From Erwinia phyllosphaerae (GTDB lineage: Bacteria > Pseudomonadota > Gammaproteobacteria > Enterobacterales > Enterobacteriaceae), in NCBI RefSeq assembly GCF_019132875.1, contig NZ_JAHSPF010000004.1, positions 248,001 through 312,000 of the forward strand: a stretch of DNA of 64,000 nt, given 5' to 3'. The translations under genes and the position numbers were made by a program. Below the pieces are notes generated by a model. The model ran no database searches and was not told where the DNA came from. It worked only from the letters and a program-made list of their open reading frames with translations. The number at the start of each line of letters is the position of its first letter. The stretch's first letter is position 1. Below are positions 1 to 9,155 of this stretch, piece by piece.

Positions 1-876
1 GTCGCTAACGTAGCCCAGGTGCGGCGTTGCCAGCAGGTGATGAGACTGACGATACGGGGAGTCCGCTGCCAGCGGCTCCTCTTCAAAAACGTCCACCGCC
101 GCGCCAGCGATAACGTTATTTTCCAGCGCCCGCAGCAGCACGCCCTGCTCGATCAGCGCCGCACGTGAAGTATTAATCAGGTAAGCCGAGGGCTTCATCT
201 GTTGCAGATCGTTCCAGCCAATAATCCCCTGCGTGGCAGGCGCGCAGACCAGATGCAGCGTGACGAAGTCACTTTGGGCCAGCAACGCCGATTTTTCCGC
301 CACGAAAGTTACGCCCGCTTCCTGCGCACGCTGCGCGGTAAGATGAGGGCTCCAGGCGTAAACGTTCATCTCAAAAGCCTGCGCGTAGCGGGCAATCCTC
401 TGGCCAATTTTGCCCAGTCCGATAATCCCGATGTTTTTTCCGGCCAGCGTAGTGCCGAGCGAAGACTGCCACGGGCCATTACCGGTCAGATTATGCTGTT
501 CGGGCAGCAGATTTTTTGCCAGCGCCAGCAGCAGGCTCCAGGTCAGCTCCGCCGGTGGTTCGCTGCCGCTGGCGGTACCGCAGACGGTGATGCCCTTCTC
601 TTTCGCCGCCGCAATATCAATAGCCGCATTGCGCATCCCGCTGGTGACGATCAGCCGCAAGTCGGGAAGCTGAGCCAGCAGTTCGCGGTCAATAACGGTA
701 CGTTCGCGCATGACAACGATAACCACTGCCTGCTGTAGAGCCTCGACTAACTGGTGGCGGTCGCGGAGATGATGATGCAGGCACTCAATCGTCAGGGATT
801 TGTCCAGCGTCTGCCAGTCGGCCATTTTTGTCGCAACGTTCTGGTAATCGTCAAGAATGATGCATTTATCCGCCAT
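1..876 (-). CDS. D-2-hydroxyacid dehydrogenase family protein (C-terminus cut by window edge)
   Basis: NAD(P)-dependent oxidoreductase of the D-isomer-specific 2-hydroxyacid dehydrogenase family, which reduces 2-oxoacids or oxidises 2-hydroxyacids in the cytoplasm. 292 codons are visible, reading from the ATG at 876 without a stop to base 1. The Rossmann motif GLGKIGQ lies near residues 153-159, INTSRAAL (catalytic Arg) and DVFEEEPL follow, and TPHLGY near residue 284 carries the expected catalytic His. Families of this type are about 310-320 residues, so only the last 20-25 are outside the window. The gene stands alone; its upstream side faces a divergent secreted protein gene. The substrate cannot be told from the sequence; glyoxylate/hydroxypyruvate or phosphoglycerate-type substrates are possible. 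Confidence 0.88.
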   Translation of the reverse strand, partial: MADKCIILDDYQNVATKMADWQTLDKSLTIECLHHHLRDRHQLVEALQQAVVIVVMRERTVIDRELLAQLPDLRLIVTSGMRNAAIDIAAAKEKGITVCGTASGSEPPAELTWSLLLALAKNLLPEQHNLTGNGPWQSSLGTTLAGKNIGIIGLGKIGQRIARYAQAFEMNVYAWSPHLTAQRAQEAGVTFVAEKSALLAQSDFVTLHLVCAPATQGIIGWNDLQQMKPSAYLINTSRAALIEQGVLLRALENNVIAGAAVDVFEEEPLAADSPYRQSHHLLATPHLGYVSD

Positions 877-1079
877 AGCTTTTCCTCTTTCAGACGACTG
901 GACTTTGCAAAGACAAGCGTAGTGCAATCCTGCTGCGGCAAACTGATTTTGTGGCTAAAACGTTTTGCCGCTGCTGTATGCTGGCCCGGCAAATATTTTT
1001 ACTTTGGGTTAGCTTTCCGTACTTATAAAATCAGGCCTGACGTTTAAAACCCTGCGATAACCAACTAAAAGGATGTTGA

Positions 1080-1625
1080 ATGCGGCTCGCACCCCTTAGC
1101 CTTTCTCTGCTTATCTTAACTGCCAGCTTTTTCTGTCATGCCGATAACACCCGCTATCGTAACGCGGTGCAAAAAGCGCTGGATGGCGAACCAGCGCTTT
1201 GCCTGGGAGAGACCCGTTGGCCGGTAATTGTTGCGCACGGTCGCGACGGTTGGGTAACAGCCAGAATGGCTGCGCTGGCCGATGCCGGCCTGATTCATCC
1301 CCGTCGTTTTCCGGCGGAAATCCGCTGGCAGCTTACCGATTACGGTAGACGGGAGTTTCGTCAACACCATGATTTTTGCTATGGCCGCATGCGGGTAAAA
1401 ACCATTCAATCGATAAGTATCAAGGAAAACGGCGATGTAGCCGTCGTTTTCACTTACGACATTGCCCGCCTGCCCCTGTGGGCCAGAAACTGCGCGGTGC
1501 GCGTTGCCAATAATGATGTAGACAATCTGATTATGGGCATCGACAAAGTACGCTGGCGAGCCGATTTTTCCGCCCGCTCACTGCAGCTAATCAATGAGCC
1601 TGAGCAGCTGGACCTGCTCTATTAG
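1080..1625 (+). CDS. Secreted/periplasmic protein of unknown function
   Basis: A 181-residue protein that I do not recognise. Residues 1-21 form a typical Sec signal peptide (Arg near the N-terminus, a Leu-rich core, cleavage after CHA), so the mature chain should be periplasmic. The mature part contains four Cys, which could form disulfides, and no membrane segment. The middle (a region with WQLTDYGRREF) reads like a small winged-helix or beta-rich fold, but this is only an impression. The start is the only ATG before the signal peptide and is preceded by AAGGATGTTGA. It ends 3 bases before the convergent FUSC gene stop. Confidence 0.7.
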   Translation: MRLAPLSLSLLILTASFFCHADNTRYRNAVQKALDGEPALCLGETRWPVIVAHGRDGWVTARMAALADAGLIHPRRFPAEIRWQLTDYGRREFRQHHDFCYGRMRVKTIQSISIKENGDVAVVFTYDIARLPLWARNCAVRVANNDVDNLIMGIDKVRWRADFSARSLQLINEPEQLDLLY

Positions 1626-1628
1626 CGA

Positions 1629-3695
1629 TTAGCGCCTGATAGTAATCAGCAGCGATTTATCCGGCCAGCGCTGTAATGGGTAGAGCGACAGGCGAATATT
1701 AAACAGATAAAACAGTGGTGCAAACACGGCTTCATCCTGTCTCGCCAGCGCTTCCAGCCTGAGCAGCAGCAGGTCCAGCTCGTCCTGCAGATCTTTATGC
1801 GGCTGGGTTTGCAGCGATTTCATACGCCGCTTCAGATACAGGCCCAGCTCGTGAAACATTTGCCCGCTATCGATGCTGTACTTTTCCAGTATTTGCCGCT
1901 GCCGAGCGTAGTAGTCATAACAGTTTGCGCCCAGCCAGGCCTCCGTTAGCAGGTTACCGCCCGACAGCAGGTCAGGGTGCGGATCGAGCCGCGTTCTGGG
2001 CAGAATAATATTTACGCGGTCCAGGGTGCGGGCGATAAACTGCTGACGAGCCAGCAGCGAAGAGCCGTTACGTTCAATTTCCTTCACCAGCCGCAGCAGA
2101 TCGCGCAGCCCCGTGCGCAGCGCGCGTTTGGCCGTCCAGGCTGGACGCTTATTACGGATAATTGCGGTAATAGCCACCGCCACGATAATTCCCACCATCG
2201 ATGAAATCGCCGTATTAATCAGCGAGGTCAGATTAGGCGTAAAATGGTGGCTCATGCCCAGAAAAGCGGGGATCTGCGTCGCCACGCTGATGCCGATCAG
2301 ATTGGTCGACGGCCTGGCAATCACCAGACCAAGCAGCAGCAGTCCCGGCGTCAGGCAAAGCAACAGCGCTTCAAAAGTATTCGCCTGCGGGATGAGGAAA
2401 GCGATATAAAACAGGCTGATCGCCAGTGCAATTACCACGCCCTTAATAAAGCGCTTCATCGGCACCAGCGGCGTATCCATACCGGCAAAGAACGAAGCGA
2501 CAATCGCCGCCATCATGGGCGCGGTGGCACCGTCTGCCCAGCCGCTGCCAATCCAGAACAGGCAGGAGATAAACGTTGCCAGAAAAGCCGTCGTGGCCGA
2601 CAGCAGCAGCAGACCTTTATCAATATGGCGATGCGCTCGCGTATCTTTCGCCAGGCTGGTATCGCCGGAAAGATCGCTGACCAGCACGCTAACGCTGTGA
2701 TAAGCGCCCGCAATACGCACAAAGTCCGCCAGCCGCTCCAGCAGCCCAATCAGCAAAATGCTCTCTTCGGTCGATAGCTCCCCGCTTTGCCAAATCTGCT
2801 TTAGCTGCGCCTGCGTTGCGCTAAGTCGCTGCTGCATGACCACAGGTTCGCTGATTTCCCCACCGTTCAGCCACACCAGAAACTCGCTAAAAACATCCGC
2901 CACGCATTGCGGAAAGCGAATTTGCTGTTCGCCCAGCACGCCCAGCCGCGCTTCAATCGCGGTCAGCGTGGGGATCAAATAAGAAAGGTGCTGATACTGC
3001 ACGCTGACCAGCCGGATCAGTTTTCGCGCCGCGTCACCTTCATACACGCAGTGGGTAATCAACGTTTCGACGTTTAGCGGAAAATTAGCCATCTGGATCA
3101 GAATATCTTCCCGCTCCAGCGACTTATCCTTTGGCAGCACGGTAATCAGCTTGGCGCACAGTTTCCGGCCATTCTGATACCAGATGCTGACGCTCTGCTC
3201 CAGCAGGCTTTTCATCGATACCGGCAGGATCAGCTGGTGTACCAGGCTGCTACAGATTATGGCCAGGGTAATCTCTTCTATGCGTGACACGACGATGTCG
3301 GTGATCGAAAAAGGTGATACCACGCCGGGAAATCCCATAATCGCAGCGCTGTAGCCGGCCAGCATAAAGACATAGCTTTTGGGCGTGCGGTCGTGCAAAG
3401 AAAGATAAAGGCATACCGCAACCCACAGCGAGACGCACAGGCTGAACAGGAGCGGATACTGCACCGTTTCCGGATAAATCAGAAAGATAAACAGCCCGCC
3501 AAGCAGCGTGCCCATCAGGCGAAATACTGACTTGGAGATCGTTGACGCGCTATAGAGCTGCGACGCCACAAAGACGGTTGTCAGAGACCAGGCGGGTTTT
3601 TCAAAATTGAGCTCAAGTGCGATATAAAGTGCCAGAAAGGCGGCCAGACAGGTTTTAGCGGAGAAGAGTACCGCGTTTTTGGTAAACCACTTCAT
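1629..3695 (-). CDS. FUSC-family inner membrane protein (YccS/AaeB-like putative efflux protein)
   Basis: Integral membrane protein of the fusaric acid resistance/aromatic acid exporter (FUSC) superfamily. From the ATG at 3695 it is 688 residues long, between E. coli AaeB (655) and YccS (717). It has the usual duplicated plan: about five to six hydrophobic helices near residues 5-160, a soluble cytoplasmic domain, a second block of helices near 355-515, and a soluble C-terminal domain rich in Arg and Leu. The open frame extends upstream to a TTG at 3767, but the ATG at 3695 directly precedes the first helix and is preferred. No AaeA-type membrane fusion partner and no AaeX lie beside it, so a role in aromatic acid efflux is only an inference from family. 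Confidence 0.8.
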   Translation of the reverse strand: MKWFTKNAVLFSAKTCLAAFLALYIALELNFEKPAWSLTTVFVASQLYSASTISKSVFRLMGTLLGGLFIFLIYPETVQYPLLFSLCVSLWVAVCLYLSLHDRTPKSYVFMLAGYSAAIMGFPGVVSPFSITDIVVSRIEEITLAIICSSLVHQLILPVSMKSLLEQSVSIWYQNGRKLCAKLITVLPKDKSLEREDILIQMANFPLNVETLITHCVYEGDAARKLIRLVSVQYQHLSYLIPTLTAIEARLGVLGEQQIRFPQCVADVFSEFLVWLNGGEISEPVVMQQRLSATQAQLKQIWQSGELSTEESILLIGLLERLADFVRIAGAYHSVSVLVSDLSGDTSLAKDTRAHRHIDKGLLLLSATTAFLATFISCLFWIGSGWADGATAPMMAAIVASFFAGMDTPLVPMKRFIKGVVIALAISLFYIAFLIPQANTFEALLLCLTPGLLLLGLVIARPSTNLIGISVATQIPAFLGMSHHFTPNLTSLINTAISSMVGIIVAVAITAIIRNKRPAWTAKRALRTGLRDLLRLVKEIERNGSSLLARQQFIARTLDRVNIILPRTRLDPHPDLLSGGNLLTEAWLGANCYDYYARQRQILEKYSIDSGQMFHELGLYLKRRMKSLQTQPHKDLQDELDLLLLRLEALARQDEAVFAPLFYLFNIRLSLYPLQRWPDKSLLITIRR

Positions 3696-4025
3696 GGAAA
3701 TTTTTAAACCAGATGCACACTGCGTGGATGCGTATCCTGCCAGAAGCCCGTTATGCGCGCCCGTCAATTAGTACTACAAATTATTAATGACCTAACTAAA
3801 TGATTAACATAATAAACTTGTTTAAAAACGCCTTAAAAGCGGCCTGAAACGCGCAAACTGGTTGTATTTTAAGCAGAAAAATTATCGCCTTTTGTGCGGT
3901 ATTGCTTTTTTCGCATCATGTTCTGCTTAAGTCAGGATAATTAGTAAGAAATTCTTCTCAATAATAACCATTCAACGACTATGCTTATTAGTCTGCTTTC
4001 GTTACTTTTTTGAAGGATACTTCTT

Positions 4026-4403
4026 ATGACACATGCTATGCACGGCGTTATGCTTTTTATGTCCCTGCTCCACACCTTCTTTCTGCTGGCCGCTGGCAGG
4101 GTGGCATTCTGGCTTTTAAGATTAAATATTTTTAAGATTCCCGTCGCACTTTCCTGGCGCATCGCCCATATCCTGCATATTTTATGGGTAGCAGTCGCGG
4201 TTATGCCGATTTTTTACTGCCTGGCGGCATGGCAAACCGGCACCACCACCGATGACCAACCTTCGGCACCGGTAGCGCTGTTAGCGTTTCTGGCTTCGCC
4301 GGGTTTTGCTGCCGTTGCCGCTGCGCTTATCTTAGCGGCGGGACTGCTGTTTGCATTACGCGGCAACTTTGCATGGTCATCAGCCGAAAAAGCGCGCAAT
4401 TAA
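4026..4403 (+). CDS. Small multi-span membrane protein, unknown
   Basis: A 125-residue, strongly hydrophobic protein with three or four predicted membrane helices (near residues 5-25, 45-65, 80-95 and 97-112). I recognise no family motif. The ATG at 4026 has a GAAGGA ribosome binding site about 9 bases upstream. It is monocistronic: a weak hairpin (AGCCCGT/ACGGGCT) follows at 4419-4440. The neighbours, a divergent FUSC protein and a downstream cupin-SDR pair, do not suggest a function. Confidence 0.65.
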   Translation: MTHAMHGVMLFMSLLHTFFLLAAGRVAFWLLRLNIFKIPVALSWRIAHILHILWVAVAVMPIFYCLAAWQTGTTTDDQPSAPVALLAFLASPGFAAVAAALILAAGLLFALRGNFAWSSAEKARN

Positions 4404-4532
4404 TCTACCTCACTCCTCAGCCCGTTTAGTCTGACGGGCTTAATCAACCTCTCTTTTTCAACTAACCTTCTATCAGTACATTCTGCCTGGCTGCGGACGC
4501 GGCGTTCAGGTCTTCCTATGCAAGGGCAAATT

Positions 4533-4937
4533 ATGACTGATATCTATCAATGCGGCTCACGGGCTTCTTATGCCGGTCCGGCGGACTGGTTTACCGGTAC
4601 TGTGCGCATCGACCCCCTTTTCCCTGCCAGTGAGCCTGCTCGTGCCAGCGGCGGTAGTGTAACGTTTGAACCTGGTGCACGTACCGCCTGGCATACGCAT
4701 CCGCTTGGGCAGACGCTGATTGTGACGAGCGGATTTGGCTATGTACAAACCTGGGGTGAGCCAGCTCGTGAAATCCGTCCCGGTGATGTGGTGTGGATCC
4801 CGCCTTTCGAAAAGCACTGGCATGGCGCAAGCGCAACGACTGCGCTGACTCATATCGCTATTCAGGAAGCCCAGGATGGCAAGGTTGTGGAATGGCTGGA
4901 AAAAGTCACCGATGAACAATACGGAGAAAAAGCATGA
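4533..4937 (+). CDS. Cupin-domain protein ((R)-mandelonitrile lyase-like cupin family)
   Basis: A 134-residue single-domain cupin. Conserved cupin motif 1 is seen as the [13 protein letters not shown] segment (metal-binding His residues near 54-56), and motif 2 as [18 protein letters not shown]. Small manganese cupins of this kind are often annotated as quercetin dioxygenase-like or (R)-mandelonitrile lyase-like proteins; the reaction here is unknown. An upstream in-frame ATG exists at 4518, but the ATG at 4533 has AAGGG six bases before it and is preferred. The stop overlaps the SDR gene start by four bases (ATGA), so the two are translationally coupled and probably act in one pathway, perhaps on a small aldehyde or ketone. 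Confidence 0.82.
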   Translation: MTDIYQCGSRASYAGPADWFTGTVRIDPLFPASEPARASGGSVTFEPGARTAWHTHPLGQTLIVTSGFGYVQTWGEPAREIRPGDVVWIPPFEKHWHGASATTALTHIAIQEAQDGKVVEWLEKVTDEQYGEKA

Positions 4938-5680
4938 GCAATAACGTGGCAGGAAAAGTCATTGTGATTACCGGTGCCAGTAGCGGCCTGGGCGAAGTGA
5001 CCGCGCGGCATCTGAGCGCGCTGGGTGCAACAGTGGTGCTGGGCGCACGCCGTGCCGATCGGCTGGCAAAGCTGGTGGCAGAGCTGGAAAGCAACGGCGG
5101 CAAAGCGCTGGCGGTCACTACCGACGTGACGAACAAGCAGCAGGTGATAGCGCTGGTCAAAACCGCCGTTGATAAGTTTGGCCGTATAGATGTGCTGCTG
5201 AACAATGCCGGCCTGATGCAGCAGTCGCGGCTGGACAGTCTGAAAACGGATGAATGGGATAATATGATTGACGTCAACATTAAAGGCACGCTGTACGGTA
5301 TCGCCGCCGCGCTGCCTTTTATGCAGGCGCAGAAAAGCGGTCATATTATTAATGTTTCTTCCGTAGCCGGCCATAAGGTTACGCCGTCCGGATCGGTTTA
5401 CTGCGCGACCAAGCATGCCGTCCGCGCTATCAGTGAGGGACTGCGCTCGGAAGTGAAAGAGTGGAACCTGCGCACTACGATTATCTCGCCTGGCGCAGTA
5501 GCGACCGAGCTGACCAACCATATTTCGGATAAAGAGATTAGTACGCGTATGCAGGATTTTTATAAAACCCATGCCGTTCCCGCCGACTCTTTTGCGCGCG
5601 TGGTCGAGTTTGCTATCAACCAGCCAGCAGAAGTAGATATTAACGAAATCCTTTATCGCCCCACCAGCCAGCCACACTGA
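4934..5680 (+). CDS. Short-chain dehydrogenase/reductase (classical SDR)
   Basis: A 248-residue NAD(P)-dependent oxidoreductase of the classical SDR family. It shows the cofactor motif TGASSGLG at residues 13-20, NNAG near residue 90, the catalytic Ser in NVSSVAG near 138, and the YCATK catalytic Tyr/Lys pair. The ARRADR segment after beta-strand 2 (two Arg) favours NADP(H). It is the second gene of a two-gene operon with the cupin, starting inside the cupin stop codon. A partly symmetric hairpin follows at 5689-5714. The substrate is unknown. Confidence 0.88.
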   Translation: MSNNVAGKVIVITGASSGLGEVTARHLSALGATVVLGARRADRLAKLVAELESNGGKALAVTTDVTNKQQVIALVKTAVDKFGRIDVLLNNAGLMQQSRLDSLKTDEWDNMIDVNIKGTLYGIAAALPFMQAQKSGHIINVSSVAGHKVTPSGSVYCATKHAVRAISEGLRSEVKEWNLRTTIISPGAVATELTNHISDKEISTRMQDFYKTHAVPADSFARVVEFAINQPAEVDINEILYRPTSQPH

Positions 5681-5688
5681 TTTTTGAC

Positions 5689-5714
5689 GCGGTGCAGGTA
5701 TTTGCCTGCCCCGC
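5689..5714. terminator. Hairpin between convergent SDR and GT17 genes
   Basis: Ten-base arms GCGGTGCAGG (5689-5698) and CCTGCCCCGC (5705-5714) pair with one mismatch. It lies between two convergent genes and is followed on the plus strand by a T-rich stretch (CTCTTTTAT), so it may act as a terminator. The T-tract is not continuous. Confidence 0.45.
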
Positions 5715-6617
5715 TTACTCTTTTATAAATTCCAGAAAACGGTTCTTGTTCTCCACCAGCCACGCGGGTAGCTCATGTTCATTAACAGGAACAATTCTCA
5801 TTTTTCTGGGACGGTTCCAGATATCAATATTGTTTTCTACGCAGCGGCGAATATGATCCGGATTATTAAACTCCGGCAGATCGTGTTCGGTATGGGAAAT
5901 AGTCGACATTTTTTCACTAATCCGCGCATCCGTCATTACCCAGGAAAAATGCCAGCCGCCGTTTTTAACCACTTTGGTGCAGTATTTTAGTAAGGTCCAG
6001 CGTAGCCAGCTATCTCGGATCGGGGTCCCTTTACGTTTCACGTTTCTTAACAGCTCGGGCTGCGCAAGAAAAAATCCTTTTAAATTCTTGTACGTCACCA
6101 TTTTCGGCAGCTTGCATAACCGGGGAGTGCCGTTGTCATTCATTACCTGTAAATTAAATTTAAAATTATAGAAATTTTGGTAAATCGTGGTGCAAAGATG
6201 CCAGCGGCTAAACTGCTTAATCGCATCAGGATGCGGGATCTCATCAACATCAGACACTATAATAATGTCATCATCTTTTGCGTCGGCCAGCCCCTGCATA
6301 ATAAAGTTACGTGCATAGGCTTCGTTGAACCATGGATCGGTTTCACCAGCGTTTACTGTTGAACCATTTGAAAGAAATGCCTGTTGATGAATTTTCGGCT
6401 TACGATCGTTAACAACATAGATAATTTGCTCTTTAAAATGCGAAAATTTTTCAATATCAAAATGCAGGCGCTCTCGTTTTTTACCGGTAAAGGTATAAAG
6501 CGACTCAACGATAACGAATTTGTCGACGTATTTATGCAAGGTATTCAGCCGAATTTCCAGCAGCATATCTTCGTCATAGTATAAAAAGCAGTCGTAAATC
6601 AAGGCGCCAGCATCCAT
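5715..6617 (-). CDS. Family 17 glycosyltransferase (GT17)
   Basis: Putative glycosyltransferase related to the GT17 family, whose eukaryotic members are beta-1,4-mannosyl-glycoprotein N-acetylglucosaminyltransferases. The typical N-terminal block IYDCFLYYDEDMLLEIRL is followed by KFVIVES and TFTGK, then a DxD-type nucleotide-sugar site in SDVDEIP near residue 123, and a GWHFSW block near residue 230. There is no signal peptide or membrane segment, so it should act in the cytoplasm. The frame continues to an ATG at 6650 (311 residues), but the ATG at 6617 (300 residues) fits the family N-terminus better; neither has a clear ribosome binding site. The gene is visibly more AT-rich than its neighbours and stands without other polysaccharide genes, which suggests acquisition by transfer. 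Confidence 0.8.
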   Translation of the reverse strand: MDAGALIYDCFLYYDEDMLLEIRLNTLHKYVDKFVIVESLYTFTGKKRERLHFDIEKFSHFKEQIIYVVNDRKPKIHQQAFLSNGSTVNAGETDPWFNEAYARNFIMQGLADAKDDDIIIVSDVDEIPHPDAIKQFSRWHLCTTIYQNFYNFKFNLQVMNDNGTPRLCKLPKMVTYKNLKGFFLAQPELLRNVKRKGTPIRDSWLRWTLLKYCTKVVKNGGWHFSWVMTDARISEKMSTISHTEHDLPEFNNPDHIRRCVENNIDIWNRPRKMRIVPVNEHELPAWLVENKNRFLEFIKE

Positions 6618-6708
6618 GTTAAAAAAAACAGGGCCATAATTTAACAGCATTTGTAACAGCCACGCAATATTTCAGCCGTTTTATGTAAGGAAAAACTAAA
6701 AAGTGTGA

Positions 6709-7182
6709 CTAACGCTCCTCTGGCTCACCCGCGCTATCCCAGCCGCCTTTAAGCGTAAAAGAAAAAAGATCGTCGGAGGCAATGGCAGAGCCGGTATAGA
6801 TCCCCAGCAGGTCTTGCTGCGCGTCGTCATAAAAAAGCACGCCGGTCAGGGCAAGGTTCGCAGCCACAAACAGATGACGAGTATCGCTAAACAACCTGTC
6901 GTAATCCGCGCTGGCAATCGTGCCGGTACTGGCCAGATGATGCGGTAGGGTTTCTGGTTCGAGGCTGCCGCGGCAAACGTTGTTATAGCCTTCAATGATG
7001 GCGCAGCGCAGCGTCTGTGGCTGCTCTGTTTCAGAAAGGGAAATTTCCGTGTTCAGCTCTGGCGGCGGCTCGGTGGTCAGAATGGCGCTAATTTTCTGCT
7101 CCATATCATCAGGAAGTTCAGGGAAATGCTTACGGAAAAGAGTAAGGATTTCATCAGCCTTAATATTTAACAGATTGCTCAT
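6709..7182 (-). CDS. Hypothetical protein, 157 residues
   Basis: I do not recognise this acidic, soluble protein. It has no signal peptide or membrane segment. The N-terminal 40 residues look helical (a pattern with FRKHFPELPDDMEQKI), residues 41-60 are a Pro/Glu-rich linker, and the C-terminal half has alternating hydrophobic residues (LALTGVLFYDD, LLGIYTGS) suggesting a small alpha/beta domain. The ATG at 7182 has GGGGATAAGT upstream. It lies downstream of nothing on its strand, and the GT17 gene follows 91 bases later on the same strand. Confidence 0.6.
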   Translation of the reverse strand: MSNLLNIKADEILTLFRKHFPELPDDMEQKISAILTTEPPPELNTEISLSETEQPQTLRCAIIEGYNNVCRGSLEPETLPHHLASTGTIASADYDRLFSDTRHLFVAANLALTGVLFYDDAQQDLLGIYTGSAIASDDLFSFTLKGGWDSAGEPEER

Positions 7183-7542
7183 ACTTATCCCCTGCTGATG
7201 GAAAGAAAAGAATAGCTACCCTGAGTACAGACTATGATTTAGCTCGGAGCGAGAAAATTGTTTTATTATCACGCGGTGTCAGGGTGGGCTATAATTAAAA
7301 ACAGCAGGTTAGCTTTAAAGGCTGGCCTTTTTTTAAGATTAATCCCGACAGATATTTAAAGCGAAGCGGTTATTAAACGGGCCGTTTTATCACTAAGCTT
7401 AATTAATGCCTGTCGCTTTTCCCGCTGCGCTTAAATTTGCCATTAGCCAGCGCTTATTTGGGTTTAACAGGTAGCGTTTAGCCTGTGCCATTAAAGGCTT
7501 TGGCAGTGGCCACCCGACAAAAACCCGCCTTTTTTGTGCTTT

Positions 7543-7597
7543 GTTGTTGAATTGTTAAAGCAATGACAGCTTTGCTGTCGCTCACAAAATCAACAAC
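7543..7597. promoter_or_regulatory. Nested inverted repeat upstream of dat promoter
   Basis: The outer arms GTTGTTGA (7543-7550) and TCAACAAC (7590-7597) are perfect complements. Inside them lies a second perfect hairpin, GACAGC-TTT-GCTGTC (7565-7579). It sits about 50-100 bases upstream of the dat -35 element, a place typical of an activator or repressor site. No regulator is identified. Confidence 0.35.
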
Positions 7598-7647
7598 TTA
7601 TTGATTATTAAAGGAAAATAGTAAGTAAATCTTAACAAAATTAATCA

Positions 7648-7676
7648 TTGAGTCGCGGGCTGAAAAGTCCTATATT
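7648..7676 (+). promoter_or_regulatory. Putative sigma-70 promoter of dat-ddc
   Basis: TTGAGT at 7648-7653 and TATATT at 7671-7676 are separated by exactly 17 bases. Transcription would start near 7683 and give a leader of about 77 bases before the dat ribosome binding site (AGGAGA, 7751-7756). Confidence 0.55.
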
Positions 7677-7759
7677 GGCCGCGCTTTTTTACAGCGCATA
7701 ACTTTTTATTCAACTTATTCAACCACGGCGTTATCAACACCCCTGGTTGTAGGAGAGAT

Positions 7760-9151
7760 ATGATGACGGATAAAGTCCGTATTGATAATTTTGCTGCGAA
7801 TTCATCAGGAAACAATGAAGCGTTTTTGGCCAGACAGGCTGAATATGAATCGAATGTCAGGAGCTATCCGCGCAAACTGCCGTTCGCCATTGCTAAAGCA
7901 CAGGGTGTATGGATTACAGATGTTGAGAATAATCAATATCTTGATTGCCTTGCCGGTGCAGGTACGCTGGCGCTGGGCCACAACCACCCTGATATGCTGC
8001 AGAGCATCCAAAATGTCATTACCAGTGGCTTGCCGTTACATACGCTTGACCTGACAACGCCGTTAAAAGACGAGTTTTCCGCTTACCTGCTCTCTTTACT
8101 GCCGGGCCAGGGCAAAGAGTACTGCCTGCAGTTTACCGGCCCTTCCGGTGCGGATGCAGTCGAAGCCGCGCTGAAGCTGGCGAAAAAATACACCGGCCGT
8201 ACCGGCGTGATCAGCTTCTCCGGCGGTTATCACGGCATGACCCACGGCGCGCTGGCGGTTACGGGCAACCTGTCGCCAAAAGAAGCGGTTAACGGCATGA
8301 TGCCGGAAGTTCAGTTTATGCCTTACCCACATCTGTACCGCTGCCCGCTGGGCATCGGCGGTAAAGCGGGTGAAGACGCGCTGGCTTACTACTTTGAAAA
8401 CCTGATCAACGACGTGGAAAGCGGCGTGCGTAAACCTGCGGCCGTTATTCTGGAAGCGGTTCAGGGCGAAGGCGGCGTGAACCCGGCTCCGGTCGAGTGG
8501 CTGCAGCGCATCCGTAAAGTGACTCAGGAACACGGCATTCTGCTGATCCTGGACGAAGTGCAGGCTGGCTTCGCGCGTACCGGTAAGTTCTTCGCCTTTG
8601 AACATGCGGGCATTGAGCCAGACATCATCGTGATGTCTAAAGCTGTAGGCGGTGGTCTGCCACTGGCCGTACTGGGTATCAAGAAGCAGTTTGACGCCTG
8701 GGAACCAGGTCACCATACCGGTACCTTCCGTGGTAACCAGCTGGCAATGGCTACCGGCCTGACCACGCTGCGCCACCTGAAAGATAACAACATCGCAGCC
8801 AGCGTTGCTGAAAAAGGCGAGTGGCTGAAAGGCCAGCTGGCCGAGCTGCAAAAACGTTATCCGGTTATCGGCCACATTCGCGGCCTGGGCCTGATGCTGG
8901 GTATTGAAATTGTGAAGCCAGATCAGCCACAGGACCACATGGGTTGCTACCCTGCCGATGGCGCGCTTTCTGCCCTGCTGCAGAAAAAATGCTTCGAAGC
9001 GGGTCTGATCCTGGAGCGCGGCGGTCGTCACGGCTGCGTGCTGCGTCTGCTGCCTTCACTGCTGATCAGCAAAGAAGAGCTGGGCGTGTTCCTGGATAAA
9101 TTTGAAGGCGCCATGGTGGCTGCCGGCGTTAAACCTGTTTCTGCGGAGTAA
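7760..9151 (+). CDS. dat: Diaminobutyrate--2-oxoglutarate transaminase
   Basis: PLP-dependent class III aminotransferase that makes L-2,4-diaminobutyrate from L-aspartate 4-semialdehyde with glutamate as amino donor. The 463-residue length fits. Seen in the sequence: the phosphate-binding GPSGADA near 127-133, GGYHGMTHG near 155-163, LDEVQAG with the cofactor-binding Asp265, and VMSKAVGGG with the Schiff-base Lys294. Two ATGs (7760 and 7763) follow AGGAGAG; the second has better spacing. The next gene, ddc, starts 5 bases after the stop and uses the product, so the pair forms the route to 1,3-diaminopropane, found in Acinetobacter, Pantoea and relatives. Codon use is strongly biased, suggesting good expression. 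Confidence 0.93.
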   Translation: MMTDKVRIDNFAANSSGNNEAFLARQAEYESNVRSYPRKLPFAIAKAQGVWITDVENNQYLDCLAGAGTLALGHNHPDMLQSIQNVITSGLPLHTLDLTTPLKDEFSAYLLSLLPGQGKEYCLQFTGPSGADAVEAALKLAKKYTGRTGVISFSGGYHGMTHGALAVTGNLSPKEAVNGMMPEVQFMPYPHLYRCPLGIGGKAGEDALAYYFENLINDVESGVRKPAAVILEAVQGEGGVNPAPVEWLQRIRKVTQEHGILLILDEVQAGFARTGKFFAFEHAGIEPDIIVMSKAVGGGLPLAVLGIKKQFDAWEPGHHTGTFRGNQLAMATGLTTLRHLKDNNIAASVAEKGEWLKGQLAELQKRYPVIGHIRGLGLMLGIEIVKPDQPQDHMGCYPADGALSALLQKKCFEAGLILERGGRHGCVLRLLPSLLISKEELGVFLDKFEGAMVAAGVKPVSAE

Positions 9152-9155
9152 GTTG

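Larger units (their letters stand above)
7183..7759. other. 577-base intergenic region upstream of dat
   Basis: No plausible gene is seen here. The region is AT-rich and holds a sigma-70-like promoter for dat (7648-7676), a nested inverted repeat (outer arms 7543-7550 and 7590-7597, inner hairpin 7565-7579), and a short AAAGG/CCTTT hairpin followed by T residues near 7317-7335. Such length before a biosynthetic operon suggests regulated expression. Confidence 0.6.
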
